Shown one piece after another: positions 27,636 through 35,891 of a stretch of DNA of 64,000 bases. The stretch comes from Vescimonas fastidiosa (GTDB lineage: Bacteria; Bacillota; Clostridia; Oscillospirales; Oscillospiraceae): the NCBI RefSeq assembly GCF_018326305.1, contig NZ_AP023415.1:124001-188000 (forward strand), written 5' to 3'. Made by a program: the position numbers and the translations under genes. The notes under the pieces are model-generated. The model had not been told where the DNA came from and ran no database searches. It was given only the letters and a program-made list of their open reading frames with translations. Numbering within the stretch: position 1 is the first letter of the stretch; each line of letters begins with the position of its first letter.

Positions 27636-28475
27636 TTATTTTTTGAAAAAGGCTACCACCACTGCACCGGGGCCTGCGTGGGTTCCGATGACGCTGCCCA
27701 CGGTGGTGTAGCGGACCTCTGGTACATTGCCTTCCCAGATATAGCGGCTGTCCGTAATGTATTTCTGCAGCAGCGCGTCAGAGATTCCGCTGTAGCCCAG
27801 GAGGATCGGCCGGCTGAAGTCGATACCGCCGGCCTTGTCGATTTCCTGAATGAGCAGATTGTTGCCCATTTTAGATCCCCGGGCTTTGCCCAGCAGGTGG
27901 ATCTCGCCGTCAATGACGGAAAGCACGGGCTTGATATTCAGGATTCCGCCGGCGAAGGCGGCTGTTTTGGAGATGCGGCCGCCCCGCTTGAGATATTCCA
28001 GAGTATCTACCAGCGCCACGACAACGATTTTCTCCTTCTCCGTCTCCAGAGTCTCCGCAATCTCCTTTGCGGACATTCCCCCGTCCAAAAGCCGGAATGC
28101 AAGCTCCACCAGAATGCCTGTGCCCATGGCTGCGCTTGCACCATCCACGACATAGACATTTTCGTAATCTGCCGCCGCAATCACGGCGCTTTGATATGTG
28201 CCGGAAAACTTGGAGGCGAGGGTAATAATGACGGCGGCCTCCCCAGCCTGCTTCGCCTTTTCAAGCTCCTGCGCAAAGGCGCTCGGGGTCGCCTGACTGG
28301 TGGTGGGCAGCACATCGCTTTCAATCAGCTTCTCATAGAAGGTCTTGTGGTCGATGGTCACGCCGTCAATGTATTCCTCCCGGCCGAAATGAACGGTGAG
28401 GGGGACCGTATATACCCGCGCCTTGATCTCGGGGATCATATCCGCGGTGGAATCAACGATGATCCTGGTTTTCAA
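27636..28475 (-). CDS. DegV family fatty-acid-binding protein
   Basis: A protein of about 279 residues with the DegV fold, which binds a fatty acid (FakB-type) for the fatty-acid kinase. The N-terminal RIIVDSTADM and TTSQATPSAF (the conserved TSQP-type Ser/Thr loop, about residue 60) are visible, and the C-terminus has IGTHAGPGAVVVAFF. A GTG at 28484 is only 1 nt from AAGGAG, so the TTG at 28475 (10 nt spacing, giving MKTRIIVDSTAD) is the better start. It is co-transcribed behind the MarR gene. Confidence 0.88.
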   Translation of the reverse strand: MKTRIIVDSTADMIPEIKARVYTVPLTVHFGREEYIDGVTIDHKTFYEKLIESDVLPTTSQATPSAFAQELEKAKQAGEAAVIITLASKFSGTYQSAVIAAADYENVYVVDGASAAMGTGILVELAFRLLDGGMSAKEIAETLETEKEKIVVVALVDTLEYLKRGGRISKTAAFAGGILNIKPVLSVIDGEIHLLGKARGSKMGNNLLIQEIDKAGGIDFSRPILLGYSGISDALLQKYITDSRYIWEGNVPEVRYTTVGSVIGTHAGPGAVVVAFFKK

Positions 28476-28489
28476 TTCTGTCACGCTCC

Positions 28490-28936
28490 TTAGGCTTCGC
28501 TGTTTTGGGCGATGGTGTCCAGACTTCTGCTGATGGCGGATAGGCTGCGGTAAAATGCCGCTCGCTCCTCCTCGGTGAGGGTGTGGCTGACGGCATCCAG
28601 AATGCTCCGGATCCTCTCTGCAATCTGCTCGCCCACCGCCCGGCCCTTCTCCGTCAGGTGCAGGGGGCTTTTGTACCGCTTGGCCCCCTCGCAGGGGCGC
28701 AGAATAAACCCGTTGCCCTCCAGGTAGTCCAGAGCCCGGGAAATGGTCGCCTTATCCTCCTCGCAATGCTCGCACAGCTCCGCCGAGGTCACGCCGTCCA
28801 ACGAATAAATGTAGTATAGACAGGAGACATGGGCGCTTCTCAAATGATAGGCGGCCATCTCCTGATTTTTGATTCTGCGGATGTCGCGGCTGATACGGTT
28901 GATCAAAACCGTAAACATCTCAAATCGCTCCTGCAT
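28490..28936 (-). CDS. MarR-family transcriptional regulator
   Basis: A 148-residue winged helix-turn-helix protein. The DNA-binding core is VTSAELCEHCEEDKATISRALDYLEGNGF (about 49-77, shown in two parts: VTSAELCEHCEEDK and ATISRALDYLEGNGF), followed by the wing RPCEGAKRYKSPLHLTEKG. The gene is first in a two-gene unit with degV, and two palindromes flank its promoter, suggesting autoregulation. The link to a fatty-acid-binding protein suggests a FabT-like lipid role, but this is inference. Confidence 0.88.
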   Translation of the reverse strand: MQERFEMFTVLINRISRDIRRIKNQEMAAYHLRSAHVSCLYYIYSLDGVTSAELCEHCEEDKATISRALDYLEGNGFILRPCEGAKRYKSPLHLTEKGRAVGEQIAERIRSILDAVSHTLTEEERAAFYRSLSAISRSLDTIAQNSEA

Positions 28937-28958
28937 GGCTGCCTCCTGTCTTTATAGA

Positions 28959-28974
28959 TGTTGAAGTTTCAACA
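28959..28974. promoter_or_regulatory. Operator palindrome 1 of the MarR gene
   Basis: TGTTGAA-GT-TTCAACA, a perfect inverted repeat just downstream of the -10 box of the marR-degV promoter. Confidence 0.75.
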
Positions 28975-28979
28975 AGCGG

Positions 28980-29008
28980 ATTGTATCACACAGATGTTGA
29001 AATGTCAA
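28980..29008 (-). promoter_or_regulatory. Promoter of marR-degV
   Basis: On the minus strand, TTGACA (29003-29008) and TACAAT (28980-28985) are spaced by 17 bp. The -35 box lies inside operator palindrome 2. Confidence 0.88.
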
Positions 29009-29012
29009 CATC
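28993..29012. promoter_or_regulatory. Operator palindrome 2 of the MarR gene
   Basis: GATGTTGA-AATG-TCAACATC, a perfect inverted repeat with the same TGTTGA half-site as palindrome 1, covering the -35 box. Confidence 0.75.
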
Positions 29013-29039
29013 TTTTTTGGCGGCCAAAGGGAAAGCAAC

Positions 29040-29069
29040 AGGGAGGCTGTGGCGAAGCACAGCCTCCCT
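29040..29069 (-). terminator. Hairpin terminator downstream of the 98-residue protein gene
   Basis: Perfect 12-bp stem AGGGAGGCTGTG / CACAGCCTCCCT with a six-base loop; on the minus strand it is followed by a weak tail GTTGCTTTCCC. It lies about 80 bp after the stop at 29152. Confidence 0.7.
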
Positions 29070-29151
29070 GAGAGGGAAACGGTATAAACTTATCCGGTGG
29101 ATTTGCGAGGTGTCCCGCCGGAATCCCCGCCCTCCGGCGCTTTTGCGGAGC

Positions 29152-29448
29152 TTATTTTCCGGCCAGGGCGCGCTCCAGCCAGATGGAGCCCACATCCATA
29201 GCGGCATAGAGACTGTCTTTCTCCGTCTTTTTCACCACCCGGTCACGGCTCTTCAGGTCCGGGGCGGTGAGCTGCAGCTGCACGGACACCCGGCTGGCCA
29301 CATCCATGTCCTTTTCCTTCTTAGTCTCCAGAATTTGCAGCATGACGATATACTCGTCGGCCATGCTGCCGTAATAAATCAGGTTATCCACCCGGCGCAG
29401 GGGATGATTTTTATAAACAAGGCCTTCGCCCTTTTTCACATCAGCCAT
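29152..29448 (-). CDS. Conserved-looking small hypothetical protein
   Basis: A 98-residue cytoplasmic protein, start MADVKKGEGLVYKNHPLRRV at ATG 29448 behind AAGGAG with 9 nt spacing. The sequence has a mixed alpha/beta pattern (NLIYYGSMADEYIVMLQIL..VSVQLQL) and ends with a short helix. I do not recognise a family. It stands alone, with a terminator hairpin downstream. The open frame continues to 29739 but without a ribosome site and with atypical composition, so that part was left out. Confidence 0.65.
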   Translation of the reverse strand: MADVKKGEGLVYKNHPLRRVDNLIYYGSMADEYIVMLQILETKKEKDMDVASRVSVQLQLTAPDLKSRDRVVKKTEKDSLYAAMDVGSIWLERALAGK

Positions 29449-29560
29449 AAAATACAACTCCTTTTCCCATAACTTGCTTTCTATCATAGCACAAGGCGCT
29501 TCGTCTGTCAAATAAAGCGGGGGAAAAAGCGGGCAGTGGGGGCATTCGTTGGCATTTTCA

Positions 29561-29589
29561 TTGACAAGGATTTTATAAAATGGTAAAAT
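29561..29589 (+). promoter_or_regulatory. Promoter of the xPATG-type surface protein gene
   Basis: TTGACA at 29561-29566 and TAAAAT at 29584-29589, 17 bp apart, 31 bp before the start codon. Confidence 0.88.
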
Positions 29590-29620
29590 ATATACACAAA
29601 AATGAAAGAGAGGGCGAAAA

Positions 29621-30616
29621 ATGAAGAAACTCATTGCCAGTATTTTGATCGTGCTCCTGATGATCCCCACCGTGGCCTTCGCCGAGAGCACCCATACGCT
29701 GAGCGAGCTGGACCTGACGGCTTCGGGACACAGCGACAAAACGCTGGAAAACGACGGCTACACCTGGGATGCGGCAAACGCCGTGCTGACGCTGAAGGAC
29801 ATTTCCGTCGGCGGCGATGTCATCCTGCCTAAGAAGGACTGCACCATCAATGTGCAGGGCGAGTGCTATGCCGGCAAGATCTGGAGAAATGATTCCGGCG
29901 CAGCCCAAAGCACCACCATCAACGGCTCGGACGGGGCCAAACTGTGGGCTGAAATCGAAGTGTCCGGCGCATTGACGCTGCATAAGCTGACCATGACCGA
30001 CGGCGAAATTCGCAACCAAACCCCCGGACCTTATCCCAACTATATATTGACCTTGCACGATAGCGCCATCAATCTGCGCAGCCTGAGCTGGATGCCGAAT
30101 GCGGGTATCGACCTGCACAGCAGCAAGCTCCATGTGGTGATGGCCATGCCGGACAGCATGCCCCAGTTCTGGGTGGAGAAGATCACCATGGATGAAAAGT
30201 CCGAGATCGTATCGGATACGAGGCTCATCAACTACGGCCTCTGTGATCTAGCGGACTTCGGCAATGTGCTGAACTATGTGGCCGAGCCTGTGGGCGGCAG
30301 GTTCTTTAAGCAGCCCGGCGAGGCAGTTACCATCGTCACCGAGGTGCAGGGAGAGCTGAGTAAGGCGGATCACTTCGTCCTGCGTGCGCCCACCGGCGGC
30401 GGTGAGGAAATCCCCGGGGACGGCGGCTCGGAGGCGGGCCCCGGCGGCACTACCGGCGGTACTACTGACACCGGCACAAGCGGCGGCGCCCAGGCCGGTT
30501 CAGGCGAGAAGGCTCCGGCCACCGGAGACGGCGGTCTGCTGCTCTACGGTGGGGCTGCGCTGCTGTCTATGAGCGCAGCGGCGGTGCTGCTCTCCCGCAA
30601 GAAGAGGGAAAGGTAA
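29621..30616 (+). CDS. Secreted surface protein with APATG-type C-terminus
   Basis: A 331-residue exported protein. Signal peptide MKKLIASILIVLLMIPTVAFA is followed by a repetitive beta-strand region (about 25-240; repeated ..TLKDISVGGD.., ..LTLHKLTMTDGEI.., ..LTLHDSAINLRS..) resembling right-handed beta-helix rungs. A Gly/Thr/Ser-rich linker (about 255-290) leads to APATGDGG, a hydrophobic span and RKKRER, the layout of a sortase-sorted or membrane-retained protein with a non-LPxTG motif. Function unknown. It has its own promoter and terminator. Confidence 0.8.
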   Translation: MKKLIASILIVLLMIPTVAFAESTHTLSELDLTASGHSDKTLENDGYTWDAANAVLTLKDISVGGDVILPKKDCTINVQGECYAGKIWRNDSGAAQSTTINGSDGAKLWAEIEVSGALTLHKLTMTDGEIRNQTPGPYPNYILTLHDSAINLRSLSWMPNAGIDLHSSKLHVVMAMPDSMPQFWVEKITMDEKSEIVSDTRLINYGLCDLADFGNVLNYVAEPVGGRFFKQPGEAVTIVTEVQGELSKADHFVLRAPTGGGEEIPGDGGSEAGPGGTTGGTTDTGTSGGAQAGSGEKAPATGDGGLLLYGGAALLSMSAAAVLLSRKKRER

Positions 30617-30633
30617 TAGTTTCGTGAACAGAA

Positions 30634-30670
30634 AAAGCCCTGCGGACTGTTTTCAGTCCGCAGGGCTTTA
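30634..30670. terminator. Shared terminator between the surface protein and IreB-type genes
   Basis: Stem AAAGCCCTGCGGACT / AGTCCGCAGGGCTTT. The minus strand has the better tail (TTTTTC), serving the IreB-type gene; the plus strand tail is TTTATCG. Confidence 0.88.
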
Positions 30671-30676
30671 TCGTTT

Positions 30677-30922
30677 TTACAGATCCAGATAGCTTTTCAC
30701 CAGGGCCTGGAGCATCTCGTCCCGGTCCAGCTTGCAGATAAGGGTCCGGGCGCCGTTGTGATTGGTGATATAGGTGGGGTCCTCGGATAGAATGTAGCCA
30801 ACGATCTGATTAATGGGGTCGTAGCCCTTTTCCTTCAGGGCGTCGTACACAGCCGACAGGATATGATGGGTCTGCTCCTCCCGATCCTCTGCCGTATTGA
30901 ATTTACGGGTAAATTCATCCAT
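30677..30922 (-). CDS. IreB-family regulatory phosphoprotein (UPF0297)
   Basis: An 81-residue cytoplasmic protein. The signature [13 protein letters not shown], then [34 protein letters not shown], matches the IreB/UPF0297 family almost throughout (quoted in parts: [32 protein letters not shown]). IreB is a substrate of the Ser/Thr kinase IreK in enterococci and affects wall-stress resistance. The ATG at 30922 is favoured over an in-frame GTG three codons upstream. Relatives often sit beside ruvX; here ruvX is 14 kb away. Confidence 0.9.
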   Translation of the reverse strand: MDEFTRKFNTAEDREEQTHHILSAVYDALKEKGYDPINQIVGYILSEDPTYITNHNGARTLICKLDRDEMLQALVKSYLDL

Positions 30923-31009
30923 AGGGGACACCGCCTTTCTTGCTTACTGGAAATAGTATATGCTTCTTTTACGAAAAAGTAAAGGGAAAAAGATTTCCCG
31001 CCGGGGGTT

Positions 31010-33451
31010 TTATTTTGCCCGGAGCTCGGCACCCAGGTTTTTCACCAGCTTCTTTACGGCGGAGGCGGCGCAGGCCTCGATCTCGGCGGAGGTGAGGGTC
31101 TTTTCCGCAGAGCCGATGGTCAGGCGGATGGTCACGGATTTCTTACCCTCCGGGATCTGCTTGCCGTGGTACTCGTCCACAAAGGAGGCACCGTGGAAAA
31201 GCTCGTTGTGGATGCCGGAGAGAATCTTCTGCATATCCGCCCACTTGGTCTGCGCGTCAAAGAGCAGGGAGATGTCGTAGTCCGTCATGGGATACTCGGC
31301 CAGGTGGGTGAAGGTGTTGGTGCGGGAGCGGAAGGGGACCAGGGCGTCTGCATCCAGCTCGAAGAGCAGGACACTCAGGTTCTTGATGCCGCAGGCCATG
31401 GAGGCCTTTTTATTCAGCAGGGCCAGGTTGCCGATGCGCTTATCGCCCAGGCAGATATTCAGCCACACCACATCGTCGGCCCACAGGGGCTTTTCCTCCT
31501 GACGGAAGGTGAAGCCCTCCATGTGGGTGTACCGGGGCATACTCTCGATAACGCCCTTGGCCCGGCGGAAGAGATCGGTGACATTTTTGCTGTCACCGGC
31601 GAAGGCACCGGCGATGTTCTTGCGCTGGGAGGGGAGCTTTTCCCGGCTGTCGTAGGGGGTGGTGTAGTCCGCGTCCCGGAACACCTGGGCACACTCGAAG
31701 ATGGAGAACTCCGTGAAGAAGCGCTCGTTTTTCACCACGGACTTGCACAGGTTGGGCAGCAGCGAGGAGCGGATAAGGCTCTCATCGGGAGAGGGGGGCG
31801 TGGAGAGGGAGAGAATGCCGGTGGTATCCTGCAAAATGGCATTTACATACTGGTCGGTCATCCAGGGATAGGTGAAGATCTCCTGCATCCCGTAGCGGAT
31901 GGCCAGATACTCCTTGATGCGGCGCTCCAAGTCCTTATCCAGCTGGTTGATGGCCCCGTCAAAGGAGGTGGTGATGGGGGCGGCCCGGAAGTTCTCGTAC
32001 CCGTACATACGGGCCACCTCCTCCATAATATCCGCCTTGATGGACACATCGCCGGTGGAGCGCCAGGTGGGGACCACAATGTGGAGGTTATCGCCGTCAA
32101 AGGTCAGGCTGTAGCCCAGCTCGCCCAGCTTTTTAGCAATATCCTCATTGGGGATGCGCTTGCCCAGGCGGCGCTCCAGCCAGTTCAGGGAAACATCGAT
32201 TTCCGCCTGCTGCAGCTTATGGGGATAGCAGTCCACAAAGCCCGTGACCTTCATCTCCGGATAAAGCTCCGCAAACAGGGCCATGGACAGGTCCAGAGCC
32301 TGGTCGCAGCGCTCGGGATCAACGGCCTTTTCATACCGGGCCGAGGCCTCGGTGCGGTTGTCATAGCGCAGGGCTGTGCGGCGGATGCCCGCAGCCTGGA
32401 AGTTGGCTATCTCCAAAATCACCTTGTTGGTGGTGGGGAGGATGGAGTCCTTGGCGCCGCCCATGACGCCAGCCAGGCCCACCACCCCGGCATCGTCGGC
32501 GATGACCAGGTCGTCCGTGGACAGGGGCAGATCCTTGCCGTTGAGCAGCTGGAGCTTTTCGCCTTCTCCGGCCCGGCGGACGATGATGTGGCCGGCGATA
32601 TGGTCGGAGTCGTAGGCGTGGGAGGGCTGACCCGTGGCCAGCATCACATAGTTGGTAATATCTACCAGGGCGTTGATGGGGCGCATACCCACCTTCCAAA
32701 TGCGGCTGCGCATCCAGTAGGGGGCGGGCTTTACGCTCAGGCCCTCGATCTGCGTGCCGGTCATCCGGGGGCAGCGGTCGCTGTCCTCCACGGTGATGGT
32801 AAGGCCTGCGGTGTTTTTAACGGTCCGGTCAAAGGGGGGCAGGGGATTCATGGGCAGATCGTACAGGGCCGCGATCTCCCGGGCAATGCCGTAGTGACCC
32901 CAGAGGTCCGGGCGGTTGGTCATGGATTTATTGTCGATCTCCAGGATGATGTCGTGGAGGTCCAGGGCGTCGGCCAGGGGCGTCCCGGCGGGGGCGTCAA
33001 AGTCCGACAGGTCCAGGATGGTGGCCTCCTCCGTGAAGGGGAAGAGGTCAAACAGGCCAATCTCGCTGCTGGCGCAGATCATGCCGTAGCTCTCCACGCC
33101 CCGGAGCTTGGAGACCTTGATCTCCACCGGCTCCCCCTCGCCGTGCCAGCGGCAGTGGGCCCCGGGCAGGGCCACGGCCACCTTCATGCCGTCCCGGAGA
33201 TTGATGCCGCCGCACACGATGTCCTTTATCTCGCCGCCGATGTCCGTTTTGCAAACCCGGAGCTTATCGGCATTGGGGTGCTGCTGCACCTGCTGCACGA
33301 CGCCTATCACCATGTTGCGGAAGCTTTCGGACAGATCCGTGGCGTCCTCCACCTCCACGGTGGACATGGTCAGATCGTAGGAAAGGCGCTTGAGGTCCAT
33401 ATCGTCAGGGAGCTTTACATAGTCCTTGACCCAGTTCAGAGAAACTTTCAT
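31010..33451 (-). CDS. pheT: Phenylalanine--tRNA ligase beta subunit
   Basis: Large subunit of the alpha2-beta2 PheRS, 813 residues, normal length. The EMAP/OB-type tRNA-binding domain (about 40-150, NADKLRVCKTDIG), the B3/B4 editing domain, the B5 domain and the C-terminal anticodon-binding fold (FDAQTKWADMQKIL.., ending SAVKKLVKNLGAELRAK) are all present. It is co-transcribed 18 bp behind pheS and should share T-box control. Confidence 0.97.
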   Translation of the reverse strand: MKVSLNWVKDYVKLPDDMDLKRLSYDLTMSTVEVEDATDLSESFRNMVIGVVQQVQQHPNADKLRVCKTDIGGEIKDIVCGGINLRDGMKVAVALPGAHCRWHGEGEPVEIKVSKLRGVESYGMICASSEIGLFDLFPFTEEATILDLSDFDAPAGTPLADALDLHDIILEIDNKSMTNRPDLWGHYGIAREIAALYDLPMNPLPPFDRTVKNTAGLTITVEDSDRCPRMTGTQIEGLSVKPAPYWMRSRIWKVGMRPINALVDITNYVMLATGQPSHAYDSDHIAGHIIVRRAGEGEKLQLLNGKDLPLSTDDLVIADDAGVVGLAGVMGGAKDSILPTTNKVILEIANFQAAGIRRTALRYDNRTEASARYEKAVDPERCDQALDLSMALFAELYPEMKVTGFVDCYPHKLQQAEIDVSLNWLERRLGKRIPNEDIAKKLGELGYSLTFDGDNLHIVVPTWRSTGDVSIKADIMEEVARMYGYENFRAAPITTSFDGAINQLDKDLERRIKEYLAIRYGMQEIFTYPWMTDQYVNAILQDTTGILSLSTPPSPDESLIRSSLLPNLCKSVVKNERFFTEFSIFECAQVFRDADYTTPYDSREKLPSQRKNIAGAFAGDSKNVTDLFRRAKGVIESMPRYTHMEGFTFRQEEKPLWADDVVWLNICLGDKRIGNLALLNKKASMACGIKNLSVLLFELDADALVPFRSRTNTFTHLAEYPMTDYDISLLFDAQTKWADMQKILSGIHNELFHGASFVDEYHGKQIPEGKKSVTIRLTIGSAEKTLTSAEIEACAASAVKKLVKNLGAELRAK

Positions 33452-33469
33452 TGTGTAAAACCCTCCTTA

Positions 33470-34507
33470 TTAATGGAACTGCTTCAAAAAGCGCAGGTCG
33501 GCGCTGTGGAACAGGCGCACATCGTCCACGCCGTAGCGCATCATCACCAGGCGGTCCAGGCCGATGTTTACATAGAAACCGGTGTACTCATCCGGGTCCA
33601 GACCCGCCGCCCGGAGAACATTGGGGTGGGGGGTGCCGCCGGGCATGATCTCGATCCAACCCACCTGCTTGCACACCGAGCAGCCCTTGCCGCCGCAGAC
33701 CAGGCAGCCCATGTCAATTTCAAACCCCGGCTCCACGAAGGGGAAGAAGCCTGCCCGCATCCGAACGGGGACCTCCCGGCCAAAGACCTTGGAGAGAATG
33801 CTCTGGATCATCACCTTGCCGGAGGCGAAGGTGAAGTCCTTGTCCACGATCAGAGCCTCATACTGGAAGAAGGCACGCTCGTGGCGGGCATCGGTGGTCT
33901 CGTTGCGGTACACCCGGCCGGGGTACACGAAGCGATAGGGGGGCTTGTGGGTCTGCATATAGCGCACGGAGCCGCCGGTGAGGTGGGGGCGCAGGCAGAG
34001 CTTGTCCCAGCACTCGCCCTTGTCATGGCCCGCCAGCCAATAGGTGTCCATGCTCTCCCGGGCGGGATGGTTGGGGGGAAAGTTCAGATTGTCAAAGCCG
34101 TAGAGCTCGCTGGTGATGTCGTCCTCCTCGTAGATTTCAAAGCCCATGGAGCGGAAGGCATCGTTGAGGTCGTAGCACATCTGGGTGATGGGGTGCAGCC
34201 CTCCGGCGGGAGGCAGATAGCCGGGGACGGAGATGTCGAAGTCCGCGTCAATCTGGGAAGCCTTCAGCTTCAGGTCGTTTCGGTGCTGCTCGATAAGCTC
34301 GGTGAGCTGGGCCTTGGCCTGGTTCACGGCCTTACCCATCTCCGGACGCAGGGAAACATCCAGCTTGGGCACCTCCTTCAGCAGCGCCGTCAGGCCGCCC
34401 TGCTTGCCCAAAATGGCGGCCTTGATGTCCTGCAGCTCCGTCTCGTTTTTCGCCGACAGAATTTTTTCCCTGCCCTCCCGGAGCAGTTCATTCAGCTTTT
34501 CTTTCAT
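33470..34507 (-). CDS. pheS: Phenylalanine--tRNA ligase alpha subunit
   Basis: Catalytic subunit of PheRS, 345 residues. Class II motif 2 is visible as FVYPGRVYRNETTDARHERA-type sequence (in parts: GRVYRNETTDARH, FFQYEAL), and motif 3 as GLDRLVMMRYGVDDVR. An extra CxxC pair (CLVCGGKGCSVC) sits near residue 275, as in some bacterial PheS. The start MKEKLNELLREG at 34507 lies 11 nt from GAGGAGG; a TTG two codons upstream is closer. The open frame to 34813 runs into the T-box leader and is not coding there. Confidence 0.97.
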   Translation of the reverse strand: MKEKLNELLREGREKILSAKNETELQDIKAAILGKQGGLTALLKEVPKLDVSLRPEMGKAVNQAKAQLTELIEQHRNDLKLKASQIDADFDISVPGYLPPAGGLHPITQMCYDLNDAFRSMGFEIYEEDDITSELYGFDNLNFPPNHPARESMDTYWLAGHDKGECWDKLCLRPHLTGGSVRYMQTHKPPYRFVYPGRVYRNETTDARHERAFFQYEALIVDKDFTFASGKVMIQSILSKVFGREVPVRMRAGFFPFVEPGFEIDMGCLVCGGKGCSVCKQVGWIEIMPGGTPHPNVLRAAGLDPDEYTGFYVNIGLDRLVMMRYGVDDVRLFHSADLRFLKQFH

Positions 34508-34540
34508 CAGCAATGATTCCTCCTCATTAAAAGTGAGATT

Positions 34541-34805
34541 CGTTTTGGGGATAAAAAAAATACCTTTCCTCCCCAAAATAAGGGACGAAAGGCATACAGC
34601 GTTCCGTGGTACCACCCAAATTCGCAGGAAAGCCCTGCGCACTCGTTTCCCCATAACGGAGGATGACCCGGCTGCGCATTTCCTCGCAGCAGCTCCCGGG
34701 CGAACACCGCAGACGGCTACGGGCCAGCTTGCAGCCGGTGACTGGCCCTCTCTTGGAAGCCGGGAAGGTGCGGATTTTCCCATTCGACGCTTTTCAGATT
34801 CTAAT
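34541..34805 (-). ncRNA. T-box riboswitch (tRNA-Phe) controlling pheST
   Basis: On the minus strand the leader has a long Stem I with AGAGAGGG, a candidate UUC (Phe) specifier in GCGGTGTTCGCC, and the T-box core TTTGGGTGGTACCACGGAA at about 34603-34621. A terminator CCTTTC..CCC / GGG..GAAAGG with an eight-T tail follows at about 34550-34590. Uncharged tRNA-Phe would pair with the T-box and prevent termination, raising pheST expression on phenylalanine starvation. Confidence 0.92.
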
Positions 34806-34939
34806 ATGTACATTTATACCATATTTTTTTCCGCATTTCAAGGAAAATTTCTCGGTACATCGACGAAAAAATATCGCCTATGGGAGAAAAAAGTGCTATA
34901 CTATGACCAAGTATTTTAGCCTGAAGGGAGGCGATGGGT

Positions 34940-35791
34940 ATGGAGACCATTACAGCATCCCGGGTGTGCAGCATTCTGCCCCGGCGGGATCCGGCGGGAC
35001 ACAAGGGCGATTTCGGAAAGCTTTTGTGCGTGTGCGGCAGCGTGGGCTATACCGGGGCGCCTGTCTTTGCCAGCCGGGCGGCGGTGCGTACCGGGGCGGG
35101 CCTGGTGTTTCTGGCGGTGCCGGAGCAGGTGTGGCCTGTGGTGGCGGTGAAGAGTGAAGAGGCCATGCCCTTTCCTCTGCCGGAGACGGCGGAGGGCAGG
35201 TTCTCCCTGCTGGCGGAGGAGCCCATCCGGCAGCGGGCGGCCTCCTGCGACGCGGTGCTCATTGGCTGCGGCCTGGGCCGGGATCGGCAGACAGATGCCC
35301 TGGTGCGAAAGCTACTGGATATAGACAGGCCCCTGGTGCTGGACGCCGACGGGCTGAACGCCCTGGATGGCTGCCCGGAGCAGCTGCAAAGGCGGACTGC
35401 GCCCACGGTGCTGACACCCCATGAGGGGGAGTTTCTCCGGCTGGGGGGCGACCTCTCCCGGGGACGGGAAGCGGCTGCGGCGGCATTTTCCCGAAAATAC
35501 GGCGTATACTTGGTGCTGAAGGGACACCGCACCCTGGTGGCGGACCCGGAGGGACGGCTGGCCGTGAACGAGACCGGCAACAGCGGCATGGCCAAGGGCG
35601 GCAGCGGCGATGTGCTGGCGGGGATGATCGTATCTCTGCTGGGCCAGGGCTGCGGGACCTTCGACGCCTGCTGCGCGGCGGTGTGGCTCCACGGCCGGGC
35701 CGGAGACCGGGCGGCGGCGGACAAGGGCGAGCGGGGCATGACCCCCACGGACCTGCTGGAGCAGATACCCTATGCCATGAAAAATTTATAA
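34940..35791 (+). CDS. nnrD: ADP-dependent NAD(P)H-hydrate dehydratase
   Basis: Repairs hydrated NAD(P)H with ADP. The roughly 283-residue protein is the ribokinase-like YjeF C-terminal domain alone: HKGDFGKLLCVCGS, LDADGLNAL, LTPHEGEFLRL and the anion-hole NSGMAKGGSGDVLAGMI are visible. The usual N-terminal epimerase (NnrE) domain is missing and not next door. The ATG at 34940 has 8 nt to GGGAGG; another ATG at 34934 is only 2 nt away. Confidence 0.93.
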   Translation: METITASRVCSILPRRDPAGHKGDFGKLLCVCGSVGYTGAPVFASRAAVRTGAGLVFLAVPEQVWPVVAVKSEEAMPFPLPETAEGRFSLLAEEPIRQRAASCDAVLIGCGLGRDRQTDALVRKLLDIDRPLVLDADGLNALDGCPEQLQRRTAPTVLTPHEGEFLRLGGDLSRGREAAAAAFSRKYGVYLVLKGHRTLVADPEGRLAVNETGNSGMAKGGSGDVLAGMIVSLLGQGCGTFDACCAAVWLHGRAGDRAAADKGERGMTPTDLLEQIPYAMKNL

Positions 35792-35807
35792 ATGAATATA
35801 GAAAGAA

Positions 35808-35845
35808 TGTCATTCGGTGTGCGCACTGGTTGCGCAATGACAACG
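35808..35845 (-). repeat. Decayed TGTCATTGCG-type repeat
   Basis: On the minus strand TGTCATTGCG, then CAACCAGTGCGCACAC, then AATGACA: the left half matches the family at 39418-39460 and 59875-59915, the right half does not. It lies in the gap between nnrD and the lipoprotein gene. Confidence 0.6.
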
Positions 35846-35891
35846 CTTTGGGATGCGGAGAGCCTTTCAAATCATTCGGGAGGGCGATACC

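Noticed and set aside
29449..29739. N-terminal extension of the 98-residue protein
   Set aside because: It overlaps the divergent promoter and signal-peptide region of the surface protein and has no ribosome site; the ATG at 29448 does.
31166..34516. Plus-strand open frame of 1116 codons over pheT and pheS
   Set aside because: It is the antisense shadow of two certain genes; GC-rich codon use removes stops on the opposite strand. No ribosome site or domain.
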